Notes under the pieces: generated by a model
Told to the model about the DNA's origin: nothing
Seen by the model: the letters and a program-made list of their open reading frames with translations, nothing else
The model's database searches: none
NCBI RefSeq assembly: GCF_019399895.1
Contig: NC_091864.1
Span: 9,588,001 to 9,652,000 of the forward strand
DNA length: 64,000 nucleotides
From: Cardiocondyla obscurior
Lineage: Eukaryota > Arthropoda > Insecta > Hymenoptera > Formicidae
Direction of reading: 5' to 3'
Shown: piece after piece, positions 23,938 to 37,000 of the stretch
Layout of the letters: each line of letters opens with the position of its first letter
Numbering within the stretch: the stretch's first letter is position 1
Translations under genes and position numbers: made by a program

Positions 23938-24869
23938 AAATAATTACGATAAAGTACGATAGGAGGCAATTACAGTTTACGGAAGGTCGGTAAATTCCGC
24001 AGACAAAGAGTACGAAGTATGCAGTTGCTCGGTTGATGTCCGCGCAAAGTACGAAGCGGCTACTGTTTCTTGTCTGGCTCTTCGCGTTTTGCGCGGTTAT
24101 TTTTTTTGATACTCACTATCGGCGTTGTCGTATCACTGCTGCACACAGTTCGCGCGGTAAGCGCAAATTGCCTTGAACCATAATAAGAAAATCATGTATG
24201 AATTCGCCGAAATCGTGCCAGGAATGTGCCGAGAGAAGTGATAGACTGCGCGGAAGTAGAAGGGAAAGACACGCATTCGTTCAACAGTCTCGTTCAAGAA
24301 GTCTTAGCTGGTCAGTGTTGTTCCTTGCTTTTGAATCATTGAAATCTCGAAGGAAAAAGGCGGAACAGAGGGAGGAGGTGCAGGAAAGAGTTGGTGGTCC
24401 GCAAAAAAGCGTCCGTTTCTAGACGCGCGTGACGACCTCAATGTCGCCACTGATCCTCGTCGTTTTTTCGATGATGACACGCTCCGATTTCACGGACGCG
24501 GCGATGCTCATCGATGTCTGACTACGACGTGTCGCTGATCTTTCCCTCGTGTCCCGCGACCGGTAATAACACAGCGATGGAAAGATTTTCATGAACACAC
24601 GGTTATCGTATAATCACGCACTTGAATCATTTTCACCGTCGAGCCGATCGGCGGCGGGTACGTTTGTTAATACGTGGAGTACGTCCCACGTTTACGTAGC
24701 TGCCTGCGACGTGTTCCTGCTGAACGTCGCCGGCTACCGGTGCCCGATCTTCGCGATGAGAGGACCGGCCGTGGTACGATGACCGTCACGGCGCCAGCGA
24801 TCACTGCTTCATTTTCGATGAGCCGTTGCAGTCCGTGGTGACAACATGACGGATCGGCGAAGACCGCTG

Positions 24870-25049
24870 TCAGTAGACCCAAGAAACTGGTACCCATTGG
24901 GGTGTCGTGTGGACGCGTTCGATCGCGGCCTCCAGCTGGGCGATCGTTTCGTCGAGGTCGTTGTTTACGATGGTCAAGTCGAAGAAGTGCCCGTACGCCT
25001 GCTTCAGCATGTCTGACTCTTTTGCTAGGCGTTCCAGGCTGCCGTCGAA
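24870..25049 (-). CDS. CASK terminal exon
   Basis: It begins FDGSLERLAKESDMLKQAYG after GTATTCAG and ends QWVPVSWVY then TGA, the invariant CASK C-terminus. It is 59 codons plus stop. Confidence 0.96.
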   Translation of the reverse strand, partial: FDGSLERLAKESDMLKQAYGHFFDLTIVNNDLDETIAQLEAAIERVHTTPQWVPVSWVY

Positions 25050-28000
25050 CTGAATACGACATTGTGAAATCAATGCATGCCTAATAAAAAATGTTTTATT
25101 TTTTTCCGATTAATTATATTCGTACTTACATCCGTAACGTTTGCAAATGCTGGCGCAGCGATGAAGACGACGTAAGGCGCGAACTCAGCAGTCCGTAAAA
25201 TCTTCAACGCCTGCGGTTCAACATCCAATATGGCCATTTTACCTTCTTCAAAAATTTTGCGAATTGTTTCAAGCTTCGTTCCATACATAGCTTCTTCGTG
25301 CGTACCTATTTGTAAAAGAAATATTTCGAATTTAATATTTAATATAGCACACGAATACGTGCTCAATTATCACTATTTACTATTTATTGATATTTAATGT
25401 TTTTTTATTATTAATTTATAGCATTTATAAAAATTAATTTATAAATTAAATTATTTGCTCATTAATTGCAATAAATTTCAGTTATTAATTTAAGAGAAAA
25501 TTCGCGTGGGCATAATTTACCGTATTCAAGATATTCATTGGCAGTTATATCTGCCATCATTTCATCGTGTGCTACGAAATAGTAGTTGCGACCGTTTTCT
25601 TCGTCACTTCGTGGAGGCCTCGATGTATCTGTCGAAGGAATACATATTTGACAAGTTTTCTAATAAATGTACAGTCATAAAAAATATTTTAATCAAATGT
25701 CATAAAAAAAATTAAAAAACTTACGCGGAATAGGATAGGCGTATTTATCGGGATGCTTGGAGATAATCGTATTTTTTATATGTCGTCGACCGACGCCATG
25801 TGCTCCCAATAATACTAAAGTTTTCCGTTGGAAGGCAGGATCTGTGTAAAAAAAAATATTTAATAACATTTATTTTTATTGTATTATTACATTATTTAGT
25901 GTGTGGAAAAAATAAGAACATTACATCAAATTACATATATTAAATCAGTTTTATATTAATTTGTGAATCATATAAAGTTGCAAAACTTACAAGGAAGCTT
26001 CACGACCTCTTCATAAGTCACCAGATCCAGCTGGTCGAAAACAGCGTTGTGCTTAGCAAGATATTTATCCTTGTATTGCTTCTTTTTCCGTCCGAATATT
26101 GAGCAATTTACTGCAAGTAGAAAGGAATCGTTAATACATACAAACGCCAGGAAAGCCAATAGTGGCGTTGTTTCTTTTCGAAAACGTCTTTAAACTTGCA
26201 AATTATTGCGCAAGTGTTATGTTACGGAATATATTATCCGTGCCAATTAACGACTTTAGTGCCTTAGTGTCGATGAACGACCAATCTCAAAGAATGATCA
26301 CAGTTCCGCATAATGAAATAGAATAGCAAAATTTATCGTATCAGAATTGTCAACCAAAACGGTGAATTCGTGAAGATTATGGATATTAGTTAAAAAAAAA
26401 TCACTGATTTGCGTCGCCGGAAATCGCACGAAGAAGGTACATTGATAACTTCCGTTGCGCAAAGGGTCGTTCACGTTGCTAGAATACTTTTTGATATTAC
26501 TTTTCCTATACAAGTACTATCGGAGACACATTGCACGGATCGATGTGTGCACTTAACGCTAGCAGTTTTCCGTAACGTCACGGAAGTTAATGCTAACGCG
26601 AGGTGACGAGCTACTTTGTGAATATCGACTTTTCGGTCAAGCAAAATCTTGTCTAGTAATGATAGAAAGAATTCATTCAGTCAGCCAGTCTGAAGGAAGC
26701 CATGCCCAGAGGCACTCGGGAGTCCTATTAAAAAGGGTGTTCCAGCAGGTCACGAGATGACAATCATGATTAACTGATGCGTGAGATCTTTAGTAATGTG
26801 TCGTAATCAGGGATAGTGAATTGCTTTGCGAGTGTTATCATTACGATCACTACTGCACTAAAATACGTATACTAGAAAGGATTTACGACTACAATGTATA
26901 TCGAAGCTGCGAATGATACATCGCGTGATGTGCACATCGTAATATCTTGCCAAAATCATCTGGACGATTAAAAAATAATAAATAAAATTACGCGAACGTA
27001 TCTCTGTTTAAAGAGAATGTAGAGTTTATTTTAGAATCTCGAACATTTTTTACACATTTTTAGCAAGATATTTCCATAATATTATTGCTCGCTAACATAG
27101 AACAGTTGATTATCGATTGTAAGCCTTGATCGTGCTGCGACATATGCTTGCGAGTAAATTCGTGCGAGATAAGCGTAAGTGCGTGGAACGTTTTGCAACA
27201 AACGCATGCATTAAAGCACGCTATAGAAGCTTATTAATTAATCCATTAATTCATACTGCAAATATACCATACTGCCTATCGATAAATAATACCTACGCCT
27301 GTGTCATTAAATAATAATATAATCGGCATATTGTCTTATAATGTTTCATGGCGTTGCAGAAACTTTTCACAAGCCTGAAAGATGAAAGCTCGGAAGTAAA
27401 AGCATAAGTATCCTTTTCCATAAATCGTCGAGAAACATTTGTTCCACTTTTTGTCTTCTTTCTGTACTAAGGCGTGTGTTTAGAAGCGTAGATCATGCGT
27501 CTAAAATTACGTCCTAAATGACTCTCTACACGTGTCTACCTGAAGGCAGAGACGTACCTGTCGAGCCGTCGCAGCCTTCGGTGTGAGAAGAACATCCACC
27601 TTCTCCTTCAGCATCTAGCCCCGCATAACACATATAAACAACAGATATATCACTGGCAGCTAATTATTCTCGTAGGCGCTAGCTCTCCATTTGCCTATTC
27701 CTAATCCGTCCCCCATGCCAACCTCTCGCGCCGGCAGGCGCATACGTAGAGATATACGGCAACCGAAACTTTCTTGCACGTGTTCTTAAAGCATTCAGCT
27801 CTTGATTTGCATACGACTTCAGCAGCCGCGATCTGCAATTAGAGCTCTAATCTGACCTTTAACGCTCGAAGTTGCGAAAGTAGTTTCTTCTATCATCTTC
27901 GCGCCGTCCCGTTTGTCATTCGTTACCTGCGTTCTTATTAAAATTATTCGACCTGTCGGTCGATTTTGCGCCACAAAAATAAGGTATGAAAAAAGTCTCG

Positions 28001-31000
28001 CGATTGATAAATTATTTTCCGCATAGCTCGCCACGTTTTTTTTTTTTTTTTTTTTTTAAATATTTCGTTGCTTCTGCCAGCTTGCTGTAGCAGCATCTCT
28101 TTTAAAAAAGATTTATAGCTAAACGCAATGGCATCTTAAGATTTCATGGATCAGTAACTATCCAAAGTAACGATTACGCTTGTGCTTTATTTCCAGCGTC
28201 TGGAGATGATAGATGCTTTTAACCAAACGGAACGGCCGCGGGAACGTATCCAGCCTCGAGATTCGAAATCGATGCGAATTTATACTCCACGCGGGGTTTG
28301 AATTATAAAATCGATTTGAGCTATAAACGTTCGAGAGATAAAACTCGGTCTTGAGGTGAATTTAATTGCGCGTTTTTCTGTTTCTTTTTTTAATTAAAAA
28401 AAAAAAAAAAAAGAGAGAGAGATCTTTGGATGCAAATCGCGCAATTTAGTGAGATGTATCAACACCTGACAGCTATCTATCGTAACGCATCTCATTTAAC
28501 AGTATAATCGATTGATAACAACGATATCACATGCTCCATCGAAAACCTGTACACATCGAACAACACACAGACGACATCGTGTTTCATCAGCACATTCGTT
28601 TCATTTTTTGGGCAGCAATGACTTTGTGAAAATCAGTGGGAATTGAGTGGAGTCATCAGACGTGATTGGATGATGATGGATCGATTGAGCAGCGGTGAAA
28701 GAATGTTATACGTGATTATCTTAATCGGCGAAACCCCGACTCTCCGTTTTGCGGTCTAAAGAGATTCTGCGATCTGCTGGAACCAGTGACTACCGCGCTC
28801 GTTTTGTTCGAGTTTTTAACCGAAATTGTTCTTATCCTAAATGTTTAATGTCAGAGAAAAAAAATTATTCTTTCGATAAACCTTGAATGAGACCGTCGTT
28901 AAAAATACTTTTACAACGAAGTCGTTAAGAAATTTTACATTTTTACGTCGAACTGTTCGAACGAAATAAAGAAAACACACGTTTTAGAGCGATAGTTTTC
29001 ATACTTGTTTCATCGAATATATTTTCCTTCGCTTTTCGAAGAACTTTGCGTCCATTTCGTGAGATAACAATCTAGAAAGTAAAATGACGAGGAATGATCG
29101 ATATTCTCATTACGCGGCGAAGGGGAGCGACGTAAGCCGCGAGCATCACTCTTTTTTTACACATTCGAAGTGGTTTTGTGTTCTACGGACGAGCGGCTTC
29201 GCGCAAAAAGAACTAACACGAACGGTGAAGTTATGTTACCTTGTTCTTGCTTGTTCTTCTCCATAGACATACAAGCGATGCGCCATTCCTGAAGTTCGGG
29301 TGAGGGGATAAGACCTGCGGAGCCAGCCGCGTTGTCCTTCCGCGCCTGCCACCAGTGATGATCATCCTTGCTGATGATCTGCAGGATGTCGCCGGTTTTA
29401 AAAGCGATTCCAGCCTGCGCGCAGGGTATCAGCTCGTCCTCCAGCGGATCGTAGTCAAATTGCGCTCGAACGAAAATCTGTTGGTACAGCGAAGACAACG
29501 TTAGAATTCTTTAGGGGAGGCTGGCGCGTCGTTATTGCTATCGTTCACCGTTAGACGACGTCAAGGATTTCACTTCGCGCTGACATGTTTGAGAAATTGC
29601 ACGGAAAACTACTGTACAAAGTGTAAATTACAGCATGTGAGGTAACCGATAAAATAAGTGCAAGTTACAGTGAAATCGTTAACATCCATTGGATTAGTAA
29701 GGAGAGATTTAATTGACAACAATAGGTCCCCGATCATGAGACGTGACTAGGATATCGTTCTACGGCTAGATCGATCGCTGATGGACCTACGCAGCGCTGC
29801 GCTAGACATAGCGAACGGGTCTATTGCGTGGAAAGCGAAAGATGCGACGTAGTAAGCACTGGCAATAGCTCTTGTAGAGAGTAACGGTACAATGTAGAGA
29901 AATGCACGGCGTGTATGTATAATCACGGCAAATACAGCGCTCGCAGCTTCGCCCGAATTGACGTCACACGACGCACAATAAGTCAGTGGGATGCGAGTTC
30001 ACACGTTGTCCCGACACAACCAGCGATCGACTCGTAGCTCGATTTCGCCACATCGCTTAAAAGTTAGGGTGCAATCAAGGGACACGTGAAACGCGAAGTA
30101 TTTGAACGAATTATGGAAATCGCTGGTCTCTGAACGTCGCTGTATGACGTTTTACAGTCGGTGCGCAGATTTATTCTTTTTTCTTTTCTTTTTTTCTCTT
30201 TTTATCGACTTTAGTTTGGGACCTGCACGGCTCTCACAGTTAATCGATACAATTATCGGCGTCAGGGCGGGAATTCGTCAACAGAAGGGAGGCGGGATGA
30301 GGGTTGTTGTGCGAGCTTTTTGTCGTAATGCCGTCAGCGACACGGTTCGGTCATCTAGCGATGCGCAGTACGTGTAAAGGCACATACATAGATATACAAT
30401 ACGTATGAGTGATTCCATTTCACAAGAAGCTCAAGCACTAGTTGCTGCACATCGCGCAAGGACAGACGCACACGCACACGCGCACGCATACCGAAGATAT
30501 GCACGATGCAGATATGCGCGCGGCCACTACATGAATGTGTGAATAAAGAACGGCGCGTGAGGAGGTATAATGTATAGTAAGTATAATGAACGGTATGGTT
30601 GCACAAAGTGACGGAGAGTGACTTCCGGTTAGCACATGGGGATGACAGTACGCACCGGTCGCGAAACAGAGCCGCGGGGATTTTCGATAATGAATAGGAA
30701 GACGTGGGACATCGAAAGACGAAAAGGGGTAAAACTCTGTCTCAACTTGGACTCTGTACGAATATTACTTGGCAGGTATTCGCAATTGTATCGGTTTTAA
30801 TTACAATTAAGATTTTTCCGGACACACCAAAGTCGAAATATCGACAATTCTAAGCTAATTACAAACGGCGTGCGCTAATTAAAGCCACCACCGTTACCCG
30901 GCGAATATTTGCGAGGGCGTAACGTATATCGCAGCCCGACGGCCAATTTGCAATGTTATTTCACTATCATCTCTTTACGTTTAATAGTTTAACAATTAAT

Positions 31001-34000
31001 GTACGCGCACCACGCGAGCTTTCGCTCGTAATCTATAGTTGGTCGTCGATCGAATATTCGTACAGGTTTGACATATGTGTAAAAATCTTTATACGTATTA
31101 ATAAAATTGTGGTTACTCAGGGTTGTCGTTTTGATAATAGTAAATCTCAACAAATATACGTTAAAACTTGATCGTCAGTCAATTAATAATAAAAAAAAAT
31201 TAATATAGAGATGCTGAATATGAAAAGAATTAAGTGTTTCATGCATATTGATAAAAATTAAGTGTTCTGGAAGTCAATCAACTCGTGGTACCAAACAAAA
31301 AGTCAGCAACTTACGTTTCTTCCCGATTTCCGGATCGCAAGATTTTAGATTCCGGAAGTTCCGAATGTGAATTAAACGCGAGAGCCGACGCTCTCTCGCG
31401 AATATACCGCGGGATATTAATCGTAATATCCTGTCAAACGTGCGGCCCGTTTGAACAAGTCTCGATGCATTTCCGTATGCGCGTTTTCGGCATCAGCGTA
31501 TTTTTCTCAGCGTCATGTCCACAAATGTTCCCTGTGAAAATATCGAGGCCTGTTCGAGAAAGAACCGCACGTTTTCAAACAGGACGACCGTTTCCATGAA
31601 TTACGGTAAGTGCTTCGACAAACGGAAGAACTTCTTTTGGCAAGAAATACATGGGCGTTCAGACGAAGGGCCGCCAGATTTATCTGAATTTGAAATAAAC
31701 ACAATTGAAATTAACTTAAATATATCTTTCAATTTTCTTTTTTTTTATCAAGCACAACTGACGACTTTTATATGCAACTCAGTGACAGCATCTCGACTTT
31801 TCTTTTACTTCTAAAGCATTCCTCTGAGCGTCCATGCGAACGGAAATTTTTTTTTTTTACACGAAGGCACGTATAAGCGAACATATCGATACGTATTACT
31901 CGCACTTGAGAACTCCTGTCGCAAGGTAAAAGCAATGCGAAAAAAGGGTGGAAAACGCGCGGGATTAAAAAGGGAATGGAAAAAAATTGACAAACACGAA
32001 AATCCGAGTAAAGTCCTACTTTTCAGCGATGGCGTATAGATATATAGAAACAGAGACAGTACGAGGCATGTATATATGTTTGTGTATATATATATATATA
32101 TATAGGTATATATATAATATATATTTATGAATATAATAGATAAGTATATGTACGCATAGCCTTCTAACTACAGCAGTCCAATCACACCAGATCAAGTGGC
32201 GGTACTTACTAACACTGGCAGAGGCTTAATCCTGAACAACTAGAGTGTTGAGGAAACAGAAAAAAAGGAAGATCAATTAATTAATCATGTATCAAAGTCG
32301 CACCAAAAGCGTAATACCGATTAATCGAGGTCCTCCCCCGCGCGGGGAGGAAGAGAGTGATAAGAATGAAGTACAATCAATGGTAAAGAGCACCTACGGT
32401 TGAGTCGTACGCGTCAACGCTTCCGAGATGCACGGTGCGCATTGCTGTGTGGCACATGCAGGCTTTTTTTTTTTTACTTGATCCTCCTCGTATCATCGAA
32501 TTGATGCCTTTCGTACTCTCGACGCTTACAAGCGTTGGGCCCCGCAATCTACGCGCACGATATCTAAATTGATGGTGTAAAACCGATGTTATTAAAAAAA
32601 AATTCCGGGATTCAAAAAGTTAATCTTGTTGAAATGTCGATTCGCCAAAAAGACACCTACTTCGAACGTTATCGCTTGTATAATCTTGCCCTGAATCAGC
32701 GATATAATTAAATAAATTGTCATTTACGATTGTTGGAAAATACACAGTAAAATCAATAGCCAGTGGTGTTCAATAAAATTTAAAATTTTTACCGAGACGT
32801 AAAAAAGCGTTTGAAGTTCGATTCTTACGTGCACTTGATTGTGCTCGCATCGCGCATATCGCTGATACAGCGCTAAGACTATCGCTATTGATACGCAATC
32901 TAATTAAGCGGACAATAGTAACGGTCGCTTACTTCCGTTTCGTGCGGAGTGATATAACACGCATAGATTACCATTATTCACCGGTGTGTGCCCAACACCT
33001 GCTGCGAGTCGAACGTACGAAGTAATTTCGAGCTCGCAGTTCTGCGGCACGTGTGATGAGCGTGGCGCGGAAATGCGAGCTTCGAGCAAGAACTCTCGAT
33101 GCTTCCTGCCGGGAGGAATCAAAGCTGAGCTGGTACAATTAGCGGCATTCTAATGCTCGGTAGTACGCCTTGCATTTTACGCGATAGAGAAGTTCCCTTG
33201 CGCGTACGGCGGAAAATAAAACACCCTCAAGCGGAAGCGGGCCGGTGGAAGTTCTCGTAGTTCATCAACTGATTGTGTAAAATTTATGATTAAAATACCA
33301 CGTCAAATAAAAATATCCATTCACGCGGTTAGTGAACTCCAGTTCGCAGCTTGTTCTGTAAATTTCGTATCGAACGATTAGACGAAACTTGTTTCTAAAC
33401 TCCTTTATTGGCGAGAGACACGTTTTAGTCTCGAATATTGATCGCGGTTTGCGATCTTAAATGTTAAACTATGGTTTAAACTAATTGATAATCGCTTCGA
33501 TATAAAGTGAATAATGAAATGATGATCTATAATACAAGCGAATGAACGTGAAATAATGCATATCATTCAAAGTGAATAAAAAGTAGAACGTGAGAAGAAA
33601 GTAACGAGATAACACACAAATGTAATAAAGAAATGCAAATTGGGTTCACAATATATTTTCTAACTGATCGATATTTCAACCTTATCTTCACTTTGACATG
33701 AAATTTATACCGAAACGCCCCGCAAACGGGGTGGTCTCCATCCGCTAATGGCTCTAACCGGTAAATAATGTTAGCCAAATATACGGTCTTTGCCGGTAAA
33801 TTACATTTGGGGTCGTAAAATAAAGCGGAGGCTAATTGGACGGTAAAGTTAATTATCTGAACAAATTAAAGTCTATCAGGCCGCGCAAAACATTTTTGAC
33901 AAATCGATATCACGCCCCGTTTTCTTCGGCTCCGATAAGGTCCATATGTTGCGATACGGTAATTTCTATCTTATCTGATTGTAAATTCCTATCTCGCTTC

Positions 34001-37000
34001 GATTCGGACGAGAGGAATAATGACGCGAGTCCCTTTTATGAAAACCGATTCCGCGGCAGAGCTCGACCGGCCGCTGCGCGCCTTCCCAAACTTCAGGCCG
34101 CACTGTTCGAATAAAGTCACCGCGCGATTGTGCCCATCCCGTTTCCATAGTAACGTCGCAGAGGACAGTGCATGGACATGGTGATTCGGTATGTGGGTTC
34201 CCGACGTGCATTGGAAGCTGCGCTCTACTTCAAAGAAGAAATGAACGGGCGGGCGATGGGGAAGGTTCGACGGTGGTATGCCGTTGATGGGATTTTCAGG
34301 CGACACTGGGAAAGACAATTCTACTCAGTGATATAGCAGGTACTGCGCTATCGACAACTCGTCTGGTGGACTGACTGCTGCTGATGCTGCTGAATCCTCC
34401 TGTCGATTTCCATCGGGCACGGGACTACGGTGCTTCCGAGCGGCATGCCAGAAGAACCAGGCTTCGGGCTTGCCGCTCGGGATGGGAGGGTAGGGGAATC
34501 GGCCGGGGGAGAAAAAAAAGAGCCGTATTGCAGCGCGAAATTAATTTCGCCGAAAATTTTCGCGACGTTTCTGCCGCGATAGCGATGCAGATTTTAGTCC
34601 GTCGAATTACCAGCCTGCGCAATATCGCCGACGCGTACTTTCCGTCGTCGCCATCGATTTAAAATGCAATCGAAACCTGGGCTCTTTCAATAGTTATCAA
34701 TATCTCGCGGTAATCGTGCAAGTACTATCGAATTTTAAAACCTGTTTTTTTAAGCTTTATGCTTTAACGAATTATATAACGGGAGATCATTAAATATTTC
34801 TAAAATAATTTTGGCACTGCATCCGCGATACGTCTCTTAAAGAATAGGTTGTACTTTCATGAAATGATTCTTTACTCGTTACAGTAAGGGTCAAAGTTCT
34901 ATGGATTATGAACATCGTAGATAGTATAGTCGGAATTTGCCAGGGTGAAGAACACAGACACGTAAAGATTACCTATTTCATCCACGCATACTGCAATTAA
35001 TATGTGTGTGAGATGGCAAGGGTAGTGAAGGGCAACGTGTGATGAGGGGATAAAATATGATTACAGGAGCTTTTTTTTTCTTATCGTTTCCGTTCTATCG
35101 CGGATTCACGTAGAAAACCAGCTTCGGATTTAACCGTCGCCTGATGACACGAAACTCACAAACGTTGCTCCCGCACGCGATTGTGGAAATGCAGGCGGTA
35201 CTTTCGTTTCCCATGATATTTTTCGCGAGGGTGGAAGCGTCATAAATCGAAAGCGCAAACCGTTGGCAGGCAGCAGATACGCGCGTGCCGAGAATAAAAT
35301 CCGAAAATGTCGAAGAATCAATTTTGACAAATAGAATTTTCGGCGCGTTATTAATTCGTATTATATATAAAAAAAAAATAATAATACAAAAAATATCCCA
35401 TTAAAAAACACGTGTCAACGAATAATATTATCGAGATGTACTCAATGCATTAAGTTTCTAAACTAATAAATTAAAGTAAATAAATAACAAAATAAAATTA
35501 AGCACTCTAGAAGAAATCTATCCAATTGCACTGCAGCGTAATCGAATCTATTCATCTAACGCGCTCGAGATTGCTCGTAATAAGTGATAGAAACTCCCTT
35601 TTTCCGGGTCGCCCCGTGACAGCCGATTTCTCACGCGCCACCGAATCGCGATGAAAAAGATCGGGCTAATTTCCTCGAGACGTCTAATGAGATCTACGGA
35701 AAGCCGACGGATTCGAGCGGAGATGCCTTCGTAAGGTAATAAAGTACGAGCAACGATCAGGGGCGCGATCGCTGCGAGATGCGACAAAACGAGTATGTGA
35801 ACAGGGGCGGGAAGAAGGTGGCTGAGGGGGTGATAATACGTAGCGGAGGCATGTCTGACGCGCCGGTGTGTATACGTGTACATCGAGCAGACAGGGAGTT
35901 CTTGTGTGCGGCGCTCGTCGATTCTATTTCTACGGCGGACACGGACAAAAGATCGCGTTACAGGTGACGTGCGACGACTCGTGGTGTGTTCTAGCGGTTC
36001 ATGCTTTATTATATCTTCGTACAATGCACTGTGGGGGTAACAACGCCGCCGCCGTCGCCGCCGCTGCGCTTGCCGATGCTGTTGCCGCTCTCGCCTAAAG
36101 GTGCAACCGGGGGGATGGGGGATCCGAGAGTGATGGCTTCGGAAATGCAACGAGGGTCGGAGGAAGGGAGGGCTGTGCTTATCGAGGGTGTCTCGCGTTC
36201 CGTGTAAAGCACGAGATACCCCTGTTCTCGTTCCATTGCGCTCGTCGCCGCGAAACGCCTTGGGTTACATTGTCTTGTTCGTATCGTGCCGCGTAAACGG
36301 GCTGCCGCACACTCCAACGGCGCGGCATGTTTGCGCAGTGATTACTGGTCGTAAAATGCTCCTTTTTTTCGATGTGACGGCACGGACTCGCGAGACAGAG
36401 AACAGTTAACTTCGTAAGCTCGTTTTCGTCGGGGACGAGTAGCGCCGATGGATATTACTCGGGCCCGTCGCCCGGCTTATCGAACGTTCGCGCGGTTATC
36501 AAAAATAGCGATTTTTTCGGCGCGGGAGGAGAATCTTTACCACGTATCTTAATCGCATCTGTTGTACACGAGCCGTTCTCGCTATATCGACTCACCGAGC
36601 TCGCGGTATCTTCGTAATGTAGGTGACAGTTAACGTTTATCTGTCCCGCGTCCTTCTACTGCGCTCCCGAAGGCTTAACGAAATCGTATATTTCGGAAAA
36701 TATGGTCTATACTATGCGATCTCATATACAGATATTTGTCACACCAACAATTTGAAGTACACATTGATAAGATCTGCGTATATCTTGTATAGCATCCACA
36801 GACTCCCAGCACATAGTACAACGCTTTACAAAATCTAAATCCAACCAAGCCGTCTGCGCACACGTGTATGTGTGTGTGTAATATAGAGTGTGAGAGGAAA
36901 ATAGGCAATATATCACGTTCTTAACATATCTCCACTTCTTATTGCGTCTCTACGTGATGCATTACGAGAAGAACGAAAGGCCGGGCGCTACTTAAACACA

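Larger units (their letters stand above)
21927..24869. other. Convergent 3' regions of lipocalin and CASK genes
   Basis: No coding exon was recognised. The left part should contain the lipocalin 3' UTR, though I saw no clear AATAAA soon after its stop. The right part should contain the CASK 3' UTR. The middle has TG microsatellites. Open frames here are short and lack family motifs. Confidence 0.5.

Noticed and set aside
35548..36150. 200-codon minus-strand open frame
   Set aside because: Arg/His/Ser-rich composition from a CpG-rich repeat area with no recognisable family motif; likely chance in GC-rich DNA.
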